Below, in pieces: positions 1-11,076 of a stretch of DNA of 64,000 bases; position 1 is the first letter of the stretch; the number at the start of each line of letters is the position of its first letter. Source of the stretch: Aporrectodea caliginosa (taxonomy: Eukaryota; Annelida; Clitellata; Crassiclitellata; Lumbricidae); NCBI GenBank assembly GCA_020284085.1, contig JACEVL010000960.1, positions 1 through 64,000 on the forward strand, in the 5' to 3' direction. The notes beneath the pieces were generated by a model, which was not told where the DNA came from, did not search any database, and saw nothing but the letters and a program-made list of their open reading frames with translations. The translations under genes were made by a program, and so were the position numbers.

Positions 1-160
1 TACAACTTCCTCCTTCTCTACGCTCAAAAGGGCATCTCTACCTCTTTCCCCACCTTAAACCTTTTTTCTCTCGGAGTACCTCGCACTGGGAGCGCTTCTG
101 AAAAGCTTATGCTATGAGAAGCGCTGTATAAATGATCAAATAGAATACAATACAATATAA
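1..160 (+). mobile_element. LINE 3' end (CR1/L2-like), 5' truncated
   Basis: Only the 3' end is present. It has the hairpin-forming terminus seen repeatedly in this window (GGGAGCGCTTCTGAAAAG ... GAAGCGCTGTATAAAT) followed by a short AATAC-type tail. No coding sequence survives. The same terminus occurs at 5690, 6029, 13686, 14877, 17320 and 52450, so it marks one or a few related LINE families. Confidence 0.7.
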
Positions 161-181
161 TTCAACTCTTTGTTTATATTC

Positions 182-350
182 AACAGTTCAGAAGTGCAAA
201 CACGACCATACAACAGCACATCGATGGCGCTGACCAATTGTAATTAAAAGATTCACAGAGTCCCTGCACAGTTATTTCCTCGGCATAGAGGCTCGAACCC
301 ATAATCCTCGCGTTACGGCCGAATGCACTAACCAATCGACTACTACTAAT
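182..350 (-). mobile_element. tRNA-derived SINE, degenerate
   Basis: Read on the minus strand from about 345, a TGGTTAGTGCATTCGG A-box-like stretch is followed about 35 nt later by a GGGTTCGAGCC B box. This is the internal pol III promoter layout of a tRNA-headed SINE. The tRNA fold is not complete, so it is not called as a tRNA gene. Confidence 0.55.
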
Positions 351-892
351 AGAAAAAAATAAATGAAAACGATCCCTCCTGCATTTCGCAATAAAGAGGG
401 ACGTTTTCAGCCTGTAGACGACAAATGGCTTTTGTGACATTCGATATCGTTTCTGGGGAAGTGGTTTGTTGTGGATTCCAGTAACCGAGCTTTATAATAA
501 TTATTATCAGAATATTTTATGTCTTTTTGGGCGTTCTGGCCACATGACACCCGCGTCACAGACGGCGTTCTGCTAATCGCTGATATGCCGCTGTGCAAAC
601 GCTGCAATGATTCGTCGCTTCAATGCTTCGTTGCACAGCATGAGACCCGGAAACTGTGGTCCGTGTATATATACAGAAATTTGCACGTCCCTCAGCCAAC
701 GCTGACTGCCACCTGTTAATGAAGCCGGACTGTTGACAAGAGCCTTTCACAAAGGAAAGGTCGCAAAGGACCCTCGTTCGAATACCGAGCTCATCATGTA
801 GAATTGTTCTTGTAATTAGTAACTTCTATCGTACCGGTGTCTATTGCATAAGTCATAAACCAATGGAACATCAAAACTAAGTAGTATTCAGG
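351..892. other. no gene recognised
   Basis: Short overlapping reading frames only, none with recognisable domains. A GTTCGAATACC B-box-like motif near 777 may be a further SINE remnant, but I see no matching A box. Confidence 0.4.
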
Positions 893-1069
893 CAGGGACG
901 TAGCCAGGAAAACATTTCGGAGGGGGTTTAAGATTTCGAAGTGGTTTCCATTGGAAATGGTCGCTAACGTTAAGTTTTTTCGTATTTCTCATGTAAAAGC
1001 ATATAAAAAAATTTCGGGAAACTTATTGGGGTTTTGAACCCGTAAAACCACCCCCTAAATACGCCCATG
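893..1069. mobile_element. hAT-type MITE, 177 bp, with 8-bp target duplication
   Basis: Ends are CAGGGACGTAGCCAGGAA and, on the opposite strand, CATGGGCGTATTTAGG. They are flanked by an exact 8-bp duplication TATTCAGG at 885-892 and 1070-1077. Length, TIR and TSD size fit a non-autonomous hAT element. A related end is present near 60195-60213. Confidence 0.8.
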
Positions 1070-1361
1070 TATTCAGGTCAATATCTAGAAGATCTGCCCT
1101 CTAGGACAGAGAGGCCGCTTATGGTTGATAAGCAACTTTAAGAGTTAGTCAACTTTAAGAAAACCACGTATATACTGCATTGCTGAACCTCATAGATTAG
1201 CATCGGCCAAATGAATGCTTCCTGAAATTAAACCCACACTCCAACTATTAACTTCTAGTAAGAAAGTTAAGATTAAAAATTCGCAAAGAACAGTTTAATC
1301 CGGTTTGGCTTTGTCTCGTTGTTGGAAGAAAGCACTTGAGTTTTACAAGGAAAACACCAGT

Positions 1362-1487
1362 CCCTCATTTTTAACGTATATAGCATACAAATGACTGAAC
1401 AATGGAAACCAAAACTAATTGTGTCTGATGCCTGTTTTGGTTCCATTGTTCAGTCATTTGTATGCTACGTTAACAAGGAGGGACTCA
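1362..1487. repeat. long near-perfect inverted repeat (hairpin)
   Basis: Arms 1382-1415 and 1434-1466 are complementary with a single one-base bulge and enclose an 18-nt loop. Weaker pairing extends outward to about 1362 and 1487. It could be a MITE relic or a cruciform/hairpin-RNA source. No target duplication was found. Confidence 0.85.
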
Positions 1488-1518
1488 TATGGTTAATATG
1501 AGCTTTCACAAACAGCAG

Positions 1519-1950
1519 AAAATACTAGTCACGTCGGGATAAAAGCAGTGCATATTTTAACGAATTTGGACTACTGGAACAAAGTATGCAACCACTAGAG
1601 TGTCTGGAGGAGTGCCGAAAGCGCCCCAGCGGGGTCTGGGAAGCCCCAGTCGACAACGCATTTTAAAGCATTTGCTGCCTAATGGAGCCTGTTTTAACCA
1701 CTTTATACCAAATTTGCTTTTTATTATTATACATATCCCTATTTAAGTCATGCATAGAAATGTTAAAATATGACATAATGAGATCAATCATACCACCAAA
1801 ATAATTGAAAATACTAGTCACGTCGGGATAAAAGCAGTGCATATTTTAAGTCAGTGAACAAAGTATGCAACCACTAGAGGCTGAGTGACTGTCACGCATT
1901 TTAAAGTGGAGGAGCTGAAGCTACAACAAACAATGAGATCAATCATACCA
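1519..1950. repeat. local direct duplication, second copy shortened
   Basis: The segment starting AAAATACTAGTCACGTCGGG at about 1519 recurs at about 1806, and the AATGAGATCAATCATACCA motif near 1776 recurs near 1930. The second copy lacks the GC-rich stretch at about 1600-1655. It is followed by a short tandem repeat around GCGTTAACTTCAGC at 1951-2030. Confidence 0.75.
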
Positions 1951-2030
1951 GCGTTAACTTCAGCTAGGCTGAACACGAGGAGCAACTTCATGAGAGCGTT
2001 AACTTCAGCAAACACGAACAACTTCATTTT

Positions 2031-2719
2031 CCAATGTGAACGGCTGAGATTTTGACACGCCAGACCCAAAACCAAACAACTATTCACGTAGCCGTTTATT
2101 CGGCGGTCCACTAATCATGATCCTGGCAATTGAACAAAAATGGTGAAAATAATAAGCGGATGAGTCTGAATTTGATATCAATTTCACAGAATCATTTACA
2201 ACGTAGACTAAGTGCAGAACAATTCTACTATAGAAATCCACGCCATTAGCCTACATTGCCCTGTCATGCATGCTACATTATCTTACAAGACACTATTATA
2301 TCTAACATCTCTGACTGGAATCGATGGATGTCCTCATTAAGTTTATTTTCAAATGTAATAGGCTGCAATTCGGGACGAATATTGTAAACTAACATTAAAA
2401 GTAACAAATCACCCAGGCTACTAGGGCAAATCCTAAAACTACTGGGACAAATCCAACAAATAGTGGGACATTTGTCCCAGTAATTGTAGGCTACAGTTAA
2501 ATAATTATGCACTTGATAAAAGGATTGTCAAAAATTAATAATACAATAAAATAATTGGTCTGTCCGGAATACTTTTACAGACCAAGGAAGAACTGGGCAA
2601 AGCAAACGAAGACCTATATACATTGGTATTTTATTGTAGCTTAAGACCGTCAAATGAGTCTAAGTTTTAACACCGTCCTGTCCCTTCCCAATTCTCAAAC
2701 ATTGACGATTATTTTTGCC
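2031..2719. other. no gene recognised
   Basis: AT-rich sequence without convincing coding content. A small palindrome TGGGACATTTGTCCCA sits near 2464. Confidence 0.4.
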
Positions 2720-3110
2720 TTAATTCAAACGCCGCGGATGGCTGCTGCTTATATGGCCAATTATCGTCCAATTTCCGATTTATCTTTTTTGTAAAAGCAG
2801 GTTGAGGAGATTGTATCGATGCAGCTGACGTGTTATCTGTTATCTAATTTCCTGTCGCATAAACAACAATCTGGCTCTAAGAATTTTTCATATAACTTGG
2901 TGTCTCGCATAATTGCTGATTCTTTGAGGCTATTGATCGGGGTCAGGTAGCCCTGCTTACCCTTTCTGATAAGCGTGTGGCCTTTGAGAAGGTCGACCCA
3001 TCTCTTATAAGGCCTTGAAACGTTGCTTGGTGTTTTGAGTCATCCTCTTTGCAGAGCGTTGCCTTCGGTCATCTCTGACCGCATTCAGTCGAAAGTTTTG
3101 CTTTCAACCG
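2720..3110 (+). pseudogene. LINE reverse-transcriptase remnant
   Basis: A conceptual translation near 2755-2850 contains an ANYRPISDLSF-like block, the conserved motif before the catalytic region of CR1-type reverse transcriptases. It is broken by stops and frameshifts. Only a fragment remains. Confidence 0.5.
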
Positions 3111-3134
3111 ATCGACATAAAACTTTCATTCATT

Positions 3135-3450
3135 CAATTCATTCATTACTTGAATTTGCATAGCGCCTCTTCAAGGGAACTATACTCAGAGGCGCTCCCA
3201 AGCGCCTCTTCAAGGAAACTACTCAGAGATGCTCCCAAGCCCAGCGCGGCCATATAGGTCCATTTTAACTTTAGAGAGGAATGTCTGAGAAGGGGTTCTA
3301 TAGGTAGGCAGCGGAGTGTCAGAGGGAGGCCATTCCAGGTCGAGGGGCCAACCACAGAGAATGCACGGCTCTGCCTCAAGAGGTTCGAGCAAAAGGGACA
3401 GAGAGATGACCATGTTCAGCCGAACGGAGGGAGCGCAAGCCTCGAGCACT
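3135..3450 (-). mobile_element. LINE 3' terminal fragment, minus strand
   Basis: On the minus strand the sequence encodes RAFSVVGPSTWNGLP, the conserved C-terminal block of CR1-like ORF2. It then runs into the GCGCTATGCAAATT-type terminus and an AATG-rich tail near 3135. Confidence 0.7.
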
Positions 3451-3515
3451 GAGGAAGGGGCTACATATGGCTAGCCCTTGCTACCGCTTTTCCTCATTTT
3501 ATCTTCTGTAGCCTA

Positions 3516-3800
3516 CTGTGGTCCGTGACCTTGGTGTTATTGTTGATCAGGAGCTCACCTTTGCTCCTCGCATTCACTCTCTCAGCCGTGCTTGCTATTA
3601 TCAGCTGCGCCAACTACGCACTATCGCACGCTCGCTAAGTCCTACTGCTACTGCTACTCTTGTCCATTCTTTTGTTACCATCAGACTTGACTACTGCTGC
3701 TCTCTCTATGCTGGCGTCCCGGCTGACCGACTGGGCTGTCTGGATCGCGTCGTATACGCTCTGCAGCCCGCCTTATTGGCCGCAAATTGTCTCTTATGGA
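3516..3800 (+). pseudogene. LINE ORF2 C-terminal fragment
   Basis: The frame encodes VRDLGVIVDQELTFAPRI, then YYQLRQLR, then LDYCCSLYAGVP. These are the C-terminal landmarks of CR1/L2-type reverse transcriptase ORFs. It is truncated at both ends. Confidence 0.75.
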
Positions 3801-3954
3801 CAGCCACGGGGTTCTTGTTCCTCTGCTTTATATTCTTTATCCTGTTCACCTATGAAATGTGTCTATCTACTTGCGAGTGTCCGCTCACCTGTATGCTGTG
3901 TAAAAGCATGCATTCAGGGCAAAATTGTACATGCGTTTTCTTTAGCTGAGAAAT

Positions 3955-4120
3955 GTTTGACATATCTGAGGAGCTTTCCGCTTCCATGTCGTCTAACCGC
4001 CTCAGGCTTCATCCCTCTAAAACCCAACTAATATGGCTTGGTAGCCGCTAGCAGCTCCAAAAGACAGACTCGCATTACTTGCAGCTCCACTTTCACAATG
4101 ACTCCGTGCTTGACCTATAT
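3955..4120 (+). pseudogene. LINE RT fragment, out of normal order
   Basis: A translated MSSNRLRLHPSKTQLIWLGS block normally precedes the VRDLGV block in these ORFs, but here it lies downstream of it. The two pieces are therefore separate insertions or a rearrangement. A stop follows the GSR residues. Confidence 0.65.
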
Positions 4121-4195
4121 TTGACCTTTGCACTGGAATTCATCAACTCTGCTAATCTGAGCATGCGAAGACAGCGTCGAAAATATTTCCTACAC

Positions 4196-4412
4196 CAGAT
4201 CCACGCTCCCTCTCCCTCTCCCTCTCTCCTCTCCCTCTCCTCTCCTCTCCCTCTCCCTCTCCCTCTCCTCTCCTCTCCTCCCTCTCCCTCTCCTCTCTCC
4301 TCTCTCCCTCTCCCTCTCTCTCCCTCTCCCTCTCCCTCTCCCTCTCCCTCTCCCTCTCCTCTCCCTCTCCTCTCTCCTCTCCCTCTCTCCTCTCCCCCTC
4401 TCCTCTGCTTCA
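4196..4412. repeat. polypyrimidine tract (CCCTCT)n
   Basis: About 215 bp of almost pure C/T on the plus strand with CCCTCT and CCTCT units. Homopurine-homopyrimidine tracts of this length can adopt triplex (H-DNA) structure. The reading frames across it are low-complexity artefacts. Confidence 0.95.
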
Positions 4413-4419
4413 CAACACA

Positions 4420-5587
4420 TCCAACGCTCACACTATCTGGAAAGTAATAGAATTCCATTGGGAAGCACTTAAATGCATTATGTAACTACACTCTCTCCCG
4501 TTAGAGCGTTATCCGTTCAGCTGCAAATGGGTGTTGTTCTATTGCAAATGACGACACCAACGAAAAGCCGACAAACACGTATTTATAGCAGTAGTCCAAC
4601 GCTTTGTTAAAAGTGACGCGATGAAGCGCTCCAAGCAACTAGAAACGAAGATCTACATGATCTACATAAGTACGCGCTTTCTACAGTGGTCGTCTAGCTT
4701 TGACTCTGCTCATCTTCAATTAATTTATCAGATACGTTCTTTTCATTACCCGTGCACGTTATTTTGGTATCAAGTCGGCCTAGCCCCCCGTGTACATACC
4801 GTACTAGCCCGAGTTGCAAAGATCCTAAAAATCTTCACGAACTGGCTTCCTCACAAACAGAGGCGCCATGAGACTATAACCTGGTCAGTAGTAGGCCTAC
4901 ATTCCATGTGGGCTAATAACGACTTCGTTGTCGCTTAAACAGACAGCACGAAAATATCTTTCTAAAATCACTTAGCTGCCAACACGTACGCGATCTCCTG
5001 AATAAATTTTGTCATGCTTGTGAAGCGGATGAGTTTTCAGCTCATGCGAGCAAAAGGTTGGTCCATCGACAATTTATTATCTTAAGAGAACAAGAGGAGA
5101 TAACGAATTGTCGATGGTGGAATAAGCAACTGGTGTGAATGGATTTTGAGTCGAAAGTTTAAACCTTGACGTTAACGTCTAGAATTAATACTCACTCAAA
5201 CTTAGGCCGAACAGGCTTTTTATGCCTCTATCAAATAAAGATCTCTGTTTTTTTGTTTCGTCGTCCATTTTTACCCATGTGTTAAGCATATTCTACAAAA
5301 TTTTGAATCGAGAGAAAGCAAGAGCGCAGGCTCGTAGGGTTTCAACAACTTCTGCTGTCTGGAATCTGTCTAATATTATGCAAACATTAGTGCCTCTTTG
5401 CTAGATTGCAATATAATAACATTCGTTATTAATTCAAACTGACAAGTACGCAGTAGGATAAGTATAATAGTAACCGATGATAACAAGTTTAACAGGAGTC
5501 GAATTTAACTGTCTGGCACTCTGCAAGGCGCCCATTCTGTCCTACTGCTCATTTTACAGTCACCCATTAGCGAGTCGAAGGCTGAGG
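4420..5587. other. no gene recognised
   Basis: Two short frames (4621-4938 and 5222-5404) show no domain and no splice-supported extension. I see nothing else supportable here. Confidence 0.4.
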
Positions 5588-5661
5588 TTAGCGGGTATCG
5601 AACCGGTGTCATTTTGATCTTCGCGCCAGCATGTTACCATTCCACCATCTCTCAGCAAATT
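5588..5661 (-). mobile_element. tRNA-like SINE head
   Basis: On the minus strand GCTGAG and CTCAGC close as an acceptor-like stem about 74 nt apart, with TGGTGGAATGGTAACATGC (A box) and CCGGTTCGATACCCG (B box) between. The T stem is imperfect and sequence homology continues past the 3' side, so a tRNA-derived SINE or tRNA pseudogene is likelier than a functional tRNA. Confidence 0.55.
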
Positions 5662-5689
5662 TAGTCCACAATAGCTTCTACTTCTTGAA

Positions 5690-5745
5690 CAGGCGCTATA
5701 TTCTGAAGAGGCGCTATATAAATTCTCAGAATTAATTAATTAATT
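5690..5745 (+). mobile_element. LINE 3' terminus
   Basis: AGAGGCGCTATATAAATT terminus preceded by its partner GGCGCTAT and followed by an ATTA-type tail. Confidence 0.55.
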
Positions 5746-6028
5746 AACTTCTTATGAGCCGCCTAAAATGTACAGAGCCACTACGGGTGTTCCATAGTCA
5801 CAGCAGTGTATGTGTTGATGAGACATTGTTTCCCTGAATGTGGACCGATGTACCCTTGGCCGTTGTCGTGTCTCCGAAACAGATTCGTCTTCAAAGCTGC
5901 CATAAAACCAAATTGAAATCCGATTTCACGGCAAGTCCGCTTTAATTGTCGATAGGTTGATCGCCGACATTCGCAAGAATTATGGACAGTGATCGATGTT
6001 CTAAAGGAAATACCACTGCCCTATTACT

Positions 6029-6073
6029 GTAGCGCCTTGGTGAGTTTCTTTGTAAGGCGCTATATAAATGGCC

Positions 6074-6136
<63 letters not shown>
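6029..6136 (+). mobile_element. LINE 3' terminus with (TAA)n tail
   Basis: GTAGCGCCTTGG ... AAGGCGCTATATAAATGG is followed directly by about 60 bp of TAA repeats, the usual simple-repeat tail of these non-LTR elements. Confidence 0.65.
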
Positions 6137-6140
<4 letters not shown>

Positions 6141-6499
6141 TAGCGGAAAAAGCAGCCCGCAATAAGGAATCCAAATATGCCGCTATCTCACAGTCCCATC
6201 ATTTCGTACCTGTTGCAGTCGAAACTTCAGGAAGTTGGCATGCAGAGTGACTGTCACTGTCGTTTGTTCAGGAACTAGGAGGCAGGATCTTTGCAGCGAC
6301 CGGCGACCAGCGTGAGACCAGTCATCTGCTGCAACGCCTATCGGTCGCCCTACAGATTGGAAACTCACTCTCTGTTTTAGCCACCGCGGACTGCAACAAC
6401 AGTAGCCCAGGACTGAATGACGGCATATAAAAATTATTGAAATAATAATAATTTTAATCAGTCTATAATAAGTTTTTGGTTTTATGAAGAAATAAAATT

Positions 6500-6705
<206 letters not shown>

Positions 6706-6726
6706 AATTGCGCTGTAGATCATGCA

Positions 6727-6960
6727 GGGATGGTCAGTAATTGATAATTAAGTAATTGAAATACCTTGAAATTGAGCAATTTGTAATTTGTTATTTTGTA
6801 ATTCGATTACATTTCCCATGTATTTTGTTATTTGAAATTACATTTAATGTCCCAAAGTAATTTGTAATTTTGTAATTCAATTACGCCTGACAAACGCACT
6901 GCGCTGTGTACATGTACATGTTATGACGATTAAACAATTCACAAGAACACAAATTACAGA
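6727..6960. mobile_element. ATTAC-rich hAT-like fragment
   Basis: It begins CAGGGATGGTCAGTAATTG and is rich in GTAATTCAATTAC motifs, like the hAT elements at 8010 and 34909. The other end and a target duplication were not found. Confidence 0.45.
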
Positions 6961-7029
6961 AGACATAAATCAACAAAGCTGCAGCCATGCAAGGCGCAAG
7001 CTTATTGTGTTGTTGCTGCAACCTAGGGA

Positions 7030-7112
7030 ATGAAGGCTGAGCTAAACCCAGGTGGCCTTACGGGAATCGAACCGGGTCCGTGAAAACTTCAGGCAAGAGT
7101 GTTATCCATTAT
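7030..7112 (-). mobile_element. tRNA-derived sequence
   Basis: On the minus strand: GTATAATGGATAACACTC, then CCCGGTTCGATTCCCG, then a GGCCACC end. A and B boxes are good, but the 5' half of the acceptor stem is missing and TATAATGGATAACA is duplicated at the 5' side. It is a broken tRNA or SINE head. Confidence 0.55.
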
Positions 7113-7189
7113 ACTGTTATCCATTAATGCATACATTATTGTTCATGACTGAATTCTATTTGTACATCATACGCTTGTGTACGTGGGAC

Positions 7190-7290
7190 ATGGTTCCCGA
7201 TTGGCTAGAGTGCTCGACCTGTAACACAGAGAGCAGCGGTTCGAATCTCTCCTGTGACGGTAACTGTGTAGAGACTTGAGCGAGTACTTC
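7190..7290 (+). mobile_element. tRNA-derived SINE head
   Basis: TTGGCTAGAGTGCTCGACC (A box) and GCGGTTCGAATCTC (B box) are spaced as in tRNA genes, with the sequence continuing into a non-tRNA body. Confidence 0.55.
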
Positions 7291-7588
7291 ACTGGCAATT
7301 GCTCAGCGCCATCGATTGATGCTCAGTCGTTAGATAATGGAGCTTATGCCCCTTAATGAATTCATAAATAATAATGAATTCATAAATAATAATGACTGAT
7401 ATGATATACAGACCTGCACACACCTGTTGGATGGAACAGTTAGCCGAACCTATAATCTGGGCAATAGATCAACAAAACGTAAGCAGTAAAATCAAACATC
7501 TTTAAGTGCACAAGATATAACACCTCTGTCTTGTCGTGTAACTCGCGTACGTGGTTGTCAACAACACAAAAAAGCGCACCATCTAGCG

Positions 7589-7936
7589 CAGGGGAAGGTA
7601 CGGCCCGCGGGTTACATCCGTCAGGTAATTCTTTAATCTGGAACTCTTTTTGAAAAAACAAACTAAATTGGGAAAATTGAAAATTTTAACGATGTCGCTG
7701 ACATAATATTGCCAAAATATGTCGCTGTTTTAAGGCATTTTTTTTGGTATAATGACACCATTGCAATGCTTAAAGAGTACAATATTTGAGACATTATGAA
7801 TCCAAGCATTCATCGCATTACTCACAATTCACTGGACAGCTGCGTACAGAGAAATTTTTTCTTCGGAGTCATTGGCCCGTGGAGCTTCAGAAAGTCAGCA
7901 ATGTGGCCCCCCGCTGGAAAACTTTGGAGACCTCTG
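7589..7936 (+). mobile_element. non-autonomous hAT with BED-finger remnant, copy 1
   Basis: TIRs start CAGGGG and end GGAGACCTCTG. The 8-bp duplication ATCTAGCG flanks it exactly at 7581-7588 and 7937-7944. Internally it keeps a fragment coding HYESKHSSHYSQFTGQLRTE, which matches the histidine-rich end of BED-type fingers in Charlie/GTF2IRD2-like hAT transposases. A sister copy with its own duplication lies at 22750-23109. Confidence 0.88.
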
Positions 7937-8009
7937 ATCTAGCGGAAGGTGTGAAAAAAGTAACGGTCAGGTAATAAAGCCACGTTCATCATTAAAATTA
8001 TACGATGTC

Positions 8010-8545
8010 CAGTGTTGTTCAGTAATTGAAATACATGTAATTGAATTACGTAATTGAATTACAAGTTCCGTAATTGTAATTGTAATTGAATTACATTTTA
8101 AGTCCAGTAATTGACTTTGTATTTCAATTACAATTTTGCATGTAATTTGTAATTGAATGAAGTGCAAATAGCATATTACTTTCATAAAGACAGCAAAGAT
8201 GCCAGCCTGCCGGGTTGACCGGGCCACCCGTTTAATTGAATAAACTGTCTTCGCACTATGTTTGTATGGCAACATTTTGTCCTTTTTATTCTATCCTTAC
8301 CCTCTGGTTACAATCTTACAGCACACTTTGATAGACCCCAAGGACAAGGGCTGGCCATCATTATCAGACTATCCATGCAGTCATGCACTCATTCTAGCTA
8401 GCCTATATTCTGCCTACAGATAACAGAGCTTCTATTTTCTTTCTCCAGTTGAGCGTCTCTTTAGCACTGTTGGACAAATTAACTCACTCACCCAGGCGCA
8501 TCAACTAAATTCTCTAACAGACTATTATTCTGAAAACTTATACTG
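8010..8545 (+). mobile_element. hAT element, left part only
   Basis: It starts CAGTGTTGTTCAGTAATTG and is collinear with 34909-35450, including the TTACGTAATTGAATTAC block. The right end is missing. Confidence 0.75.
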
Positions 8546-8559
8546 TTGCGTAAAACTTT

Positions 8560-8760
8560 AGTTTGTAGCGTCGACCTGAAATTAATTTACCTCGTTTTTA
8601 GTGAATTTTGAAGAGGATTTTCGTCATGGCTATATGACGCGTATGACGATGAATATATGAATGTATCCCCGGATACTCTCAACCGTTTATTCCATCCTCC
8701 GATGGTTCATTGATCCCCGGATACATCTTAGGACGGATACTCTATTTCGTGACACCGGCG
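8560..8760. repeat. dispersed repeat, partner at 38995-39170
   Basis: GCGTCGACCTGAAATTAATT ... TTAGGACGGAT recurs in the same orientation at 38995. No coding content or termini were recognised. Confidence 0.7.
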
Positions 8761-9479
8761 CTATCTCGCGAATACTATGAGAATAAAGTAACTTCTTTTC
8801 AATCGGCCACGGAGAGGGACAGTGAGAGGCTGAGACAGATAGACATAGAAAGGAAGTGGACATACAAAGCGGTCTGTGTTATCCATATTACAACAATAGT
8901 CTTAGGCAATAGTCTTACGTCGTCTACTTCAATACATTAAGAAAATGCGACATACAGGGTCACCGCCAATTTCTCGAATAATTTTAGAACAAAGAGGCTG
9001 CAGCTAAGTGGTTGGTGTGGCATTCGGAGATTTCTACGGAGCTGACGTTTTGGTTATGCTCTGTGCGGGATAGGCTAATCGTAGAGTTTTTTAAAAGTCA
9101 ACACATATCTAAAATCTTTGTAGCGGTTTGTCTAAGTTAGTAAAAAAACTCAGTTTCAAGTGCCACTCTATTTATGCAAGAATCCAGACACTTAACAGTC
9201 TTATATTTATATAGCGCCTTTCAGGTGAGTATATGGGGTTGTAAACAACTAATATGATAAGTTTGAGTAAACATTTACATAACGAGCACGGAGTAAAACT
9301 TGGTGAAAAATCAACCATACGACTAAAGACTCAATAGCTAAAAACAGCGTTTTAAAGAGTGTTACAATCTACAGCTACAGGTAGCATGCAATTTATATAT
9401 GTCGTAGAAGCACGCGCATTTTCAACGTCACAAAATCACTTATAATTATTATTAAAAACTCTGCGTTCTTATTTTTTAG
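8761..9479. other. no gene recognised
   Basis: A short LINE terminus in minus orientation (TTATATAGCGCCTTTCAGG) lies near 9205. Otherwise I see nothing supportable. Confidence 0.4.
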
Positions 9480-9828
9480 AATCCTTTTGAATTCTTGGCA
9501 TTTATGAAAGATGATCATGTGAAATAGGTTGGGTAACATCAACAATCAACCCAACCAAAGAGTCGGAATATCATCATATTTGACATTGTAATTCCAACAA
9601 GAAGTTAGCTACAGTAAGCTAATCGAGGCGACTTAAAACCAATGCATTTTGCTAGAGATAGGCCATCCTTGTAGAAATGAGGATATAAAGCCAAATTCTG
9701 TTACAAATTCAATTTTTATTGACTATGGTTAATTAAGGAAAGTTGATATTACTGATAAATAATTATACAAGGTTAAGAGGTTTGATGATTAGATAAGGCT
9801 GTGCGTCACAGTTAAGCGACTAAAGCGC
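9480..9828 (-). repeat. 3' flank of linker gene A, shared with gene B
   Basis: This flank is an inverted copy of about 25541-25920 and carries the same decayed LINE fragment, so that LINE insertion predates the duplication that made genes A and B. Confidence 0.7.
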
Positions 9829-10229
9829 CTATTCATCTCTATGTACTATCACTCCGGTGTTGCAGCGATCCGTTAACCCAATATAAGTCTCGCAACGCAT
9901 CTCTCGAAAAGTGTCATCCGGGAAGTGACAGATGCTGCTATAACCTCCTGCCTCGCTGAACCACCTGCGATTCGCGATCTGGTAGTTTCCGGAGACCGAG
10001 TAGCTGAGTTTTATAGACGGCAGGACGGCCTGTTCTGCAGCCGACAGACCCATCACAGTCCGGTTGCAGGTTGATGTCATCGTCATCGCCAGGAAGGACC
10101 TGAAGATCGAGCTACGTCTGACCGAAGTTATCTTCATTCGGCAGAAGTACAGATTACGGCGTGACCCCTGCATGCACCTTCCTTCGGTAAACCAACCACT
10201 GAATGACACACCTGCCCGGATCTTTGACA
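9829..10229 (-). CDS. linker A exon 3 (C-terminal barrel domain)
   Basis: A 401-bp terminal exon after acceptor CTCCATGCAG, ending in TAG at 9831-9829. It carries six cysteines, an ITSVRRSSIF strand-rich block, SGNYQIANRR and CHFPDD. It differs from copy B at about 20 of 132 residues with no gaps. Confidence 0.85.
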
Positions 10230-11006
10230 CTGCATGGAGCAAAGGCAAAGGAACAAATAAATGTATAGTCATCATCATCATCAGGGATCATGGGCCGAAG
10301 GCCCGTAGGTGTCCAACGCGATACGTATCCATGGGCCGAGGCCCGTTGGAGTCCAATGCTTGCATTGGATTTCATTCGTATTTTTTCTTTACGAACGGAG
10401 TATCTGCACCCATCCGTTCGACCTTCGCACTTCTCCCTTAAAGAGAGTTCCAGGCTCAGGACTGGCTCTGATATCCAATTGTGGTATCAAAGGCGGCGAT
10501 GCTGCCCACGTTTGCCAGCTTTTTCAGGGTTCCTGCTGAGCCTGTCCACCTCGCGTAGCGCCCTAAGGTGGTACTTCAGCCAAGACCCTCACCACTGATG
10601 GCATAGCCTCAGCAGGCACTCCCCTACTGACTGTTGCCACCCCTCACCACCTGAGGTGTGAGTCGGTCTTTAAGTCAGTGTCACAATATTTATTAACCGA
10701 TAGCCTACAATTACTAGTTTAAAACTTGCGTGGCAATTATCTTATTCGGATTTATAGACACAGATTAGAAGCGCAAGAAAACTGTCTGAAAATTAGGGAT
10801 CGTTCATACTGCCTGTCTGGGAAGATCTACATATAGGCAACAGTGGTGAAGCTGGAAGTGTGCTGGAAAGGAACACTTTCCACCATCATACCTCGTATAG
10901 CTGTCCAGTCATGGCTCAAAGTAGTCACTTTCCGAATGAAGTGTGCCCAGAAGAATTGATGATGATGATGACGACGACGACGACGACGATGATGACCATG
11001 ATGACC

Positions 11007-11076
<70 letters not shown>

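Noticed and set aside
4079..4458. Pro/Ser/Leu and Arg/Glu/Gly-rich frames
   Set aside because: Artefacts of the CCCTCT polypyrimidine tract.
5588..5661. Functional tRNA gene
   Set aside because: A and B boxes are good but the T stem is imperfect and similar SINE heads are scattered here; a covariance-model scan would be decisive.
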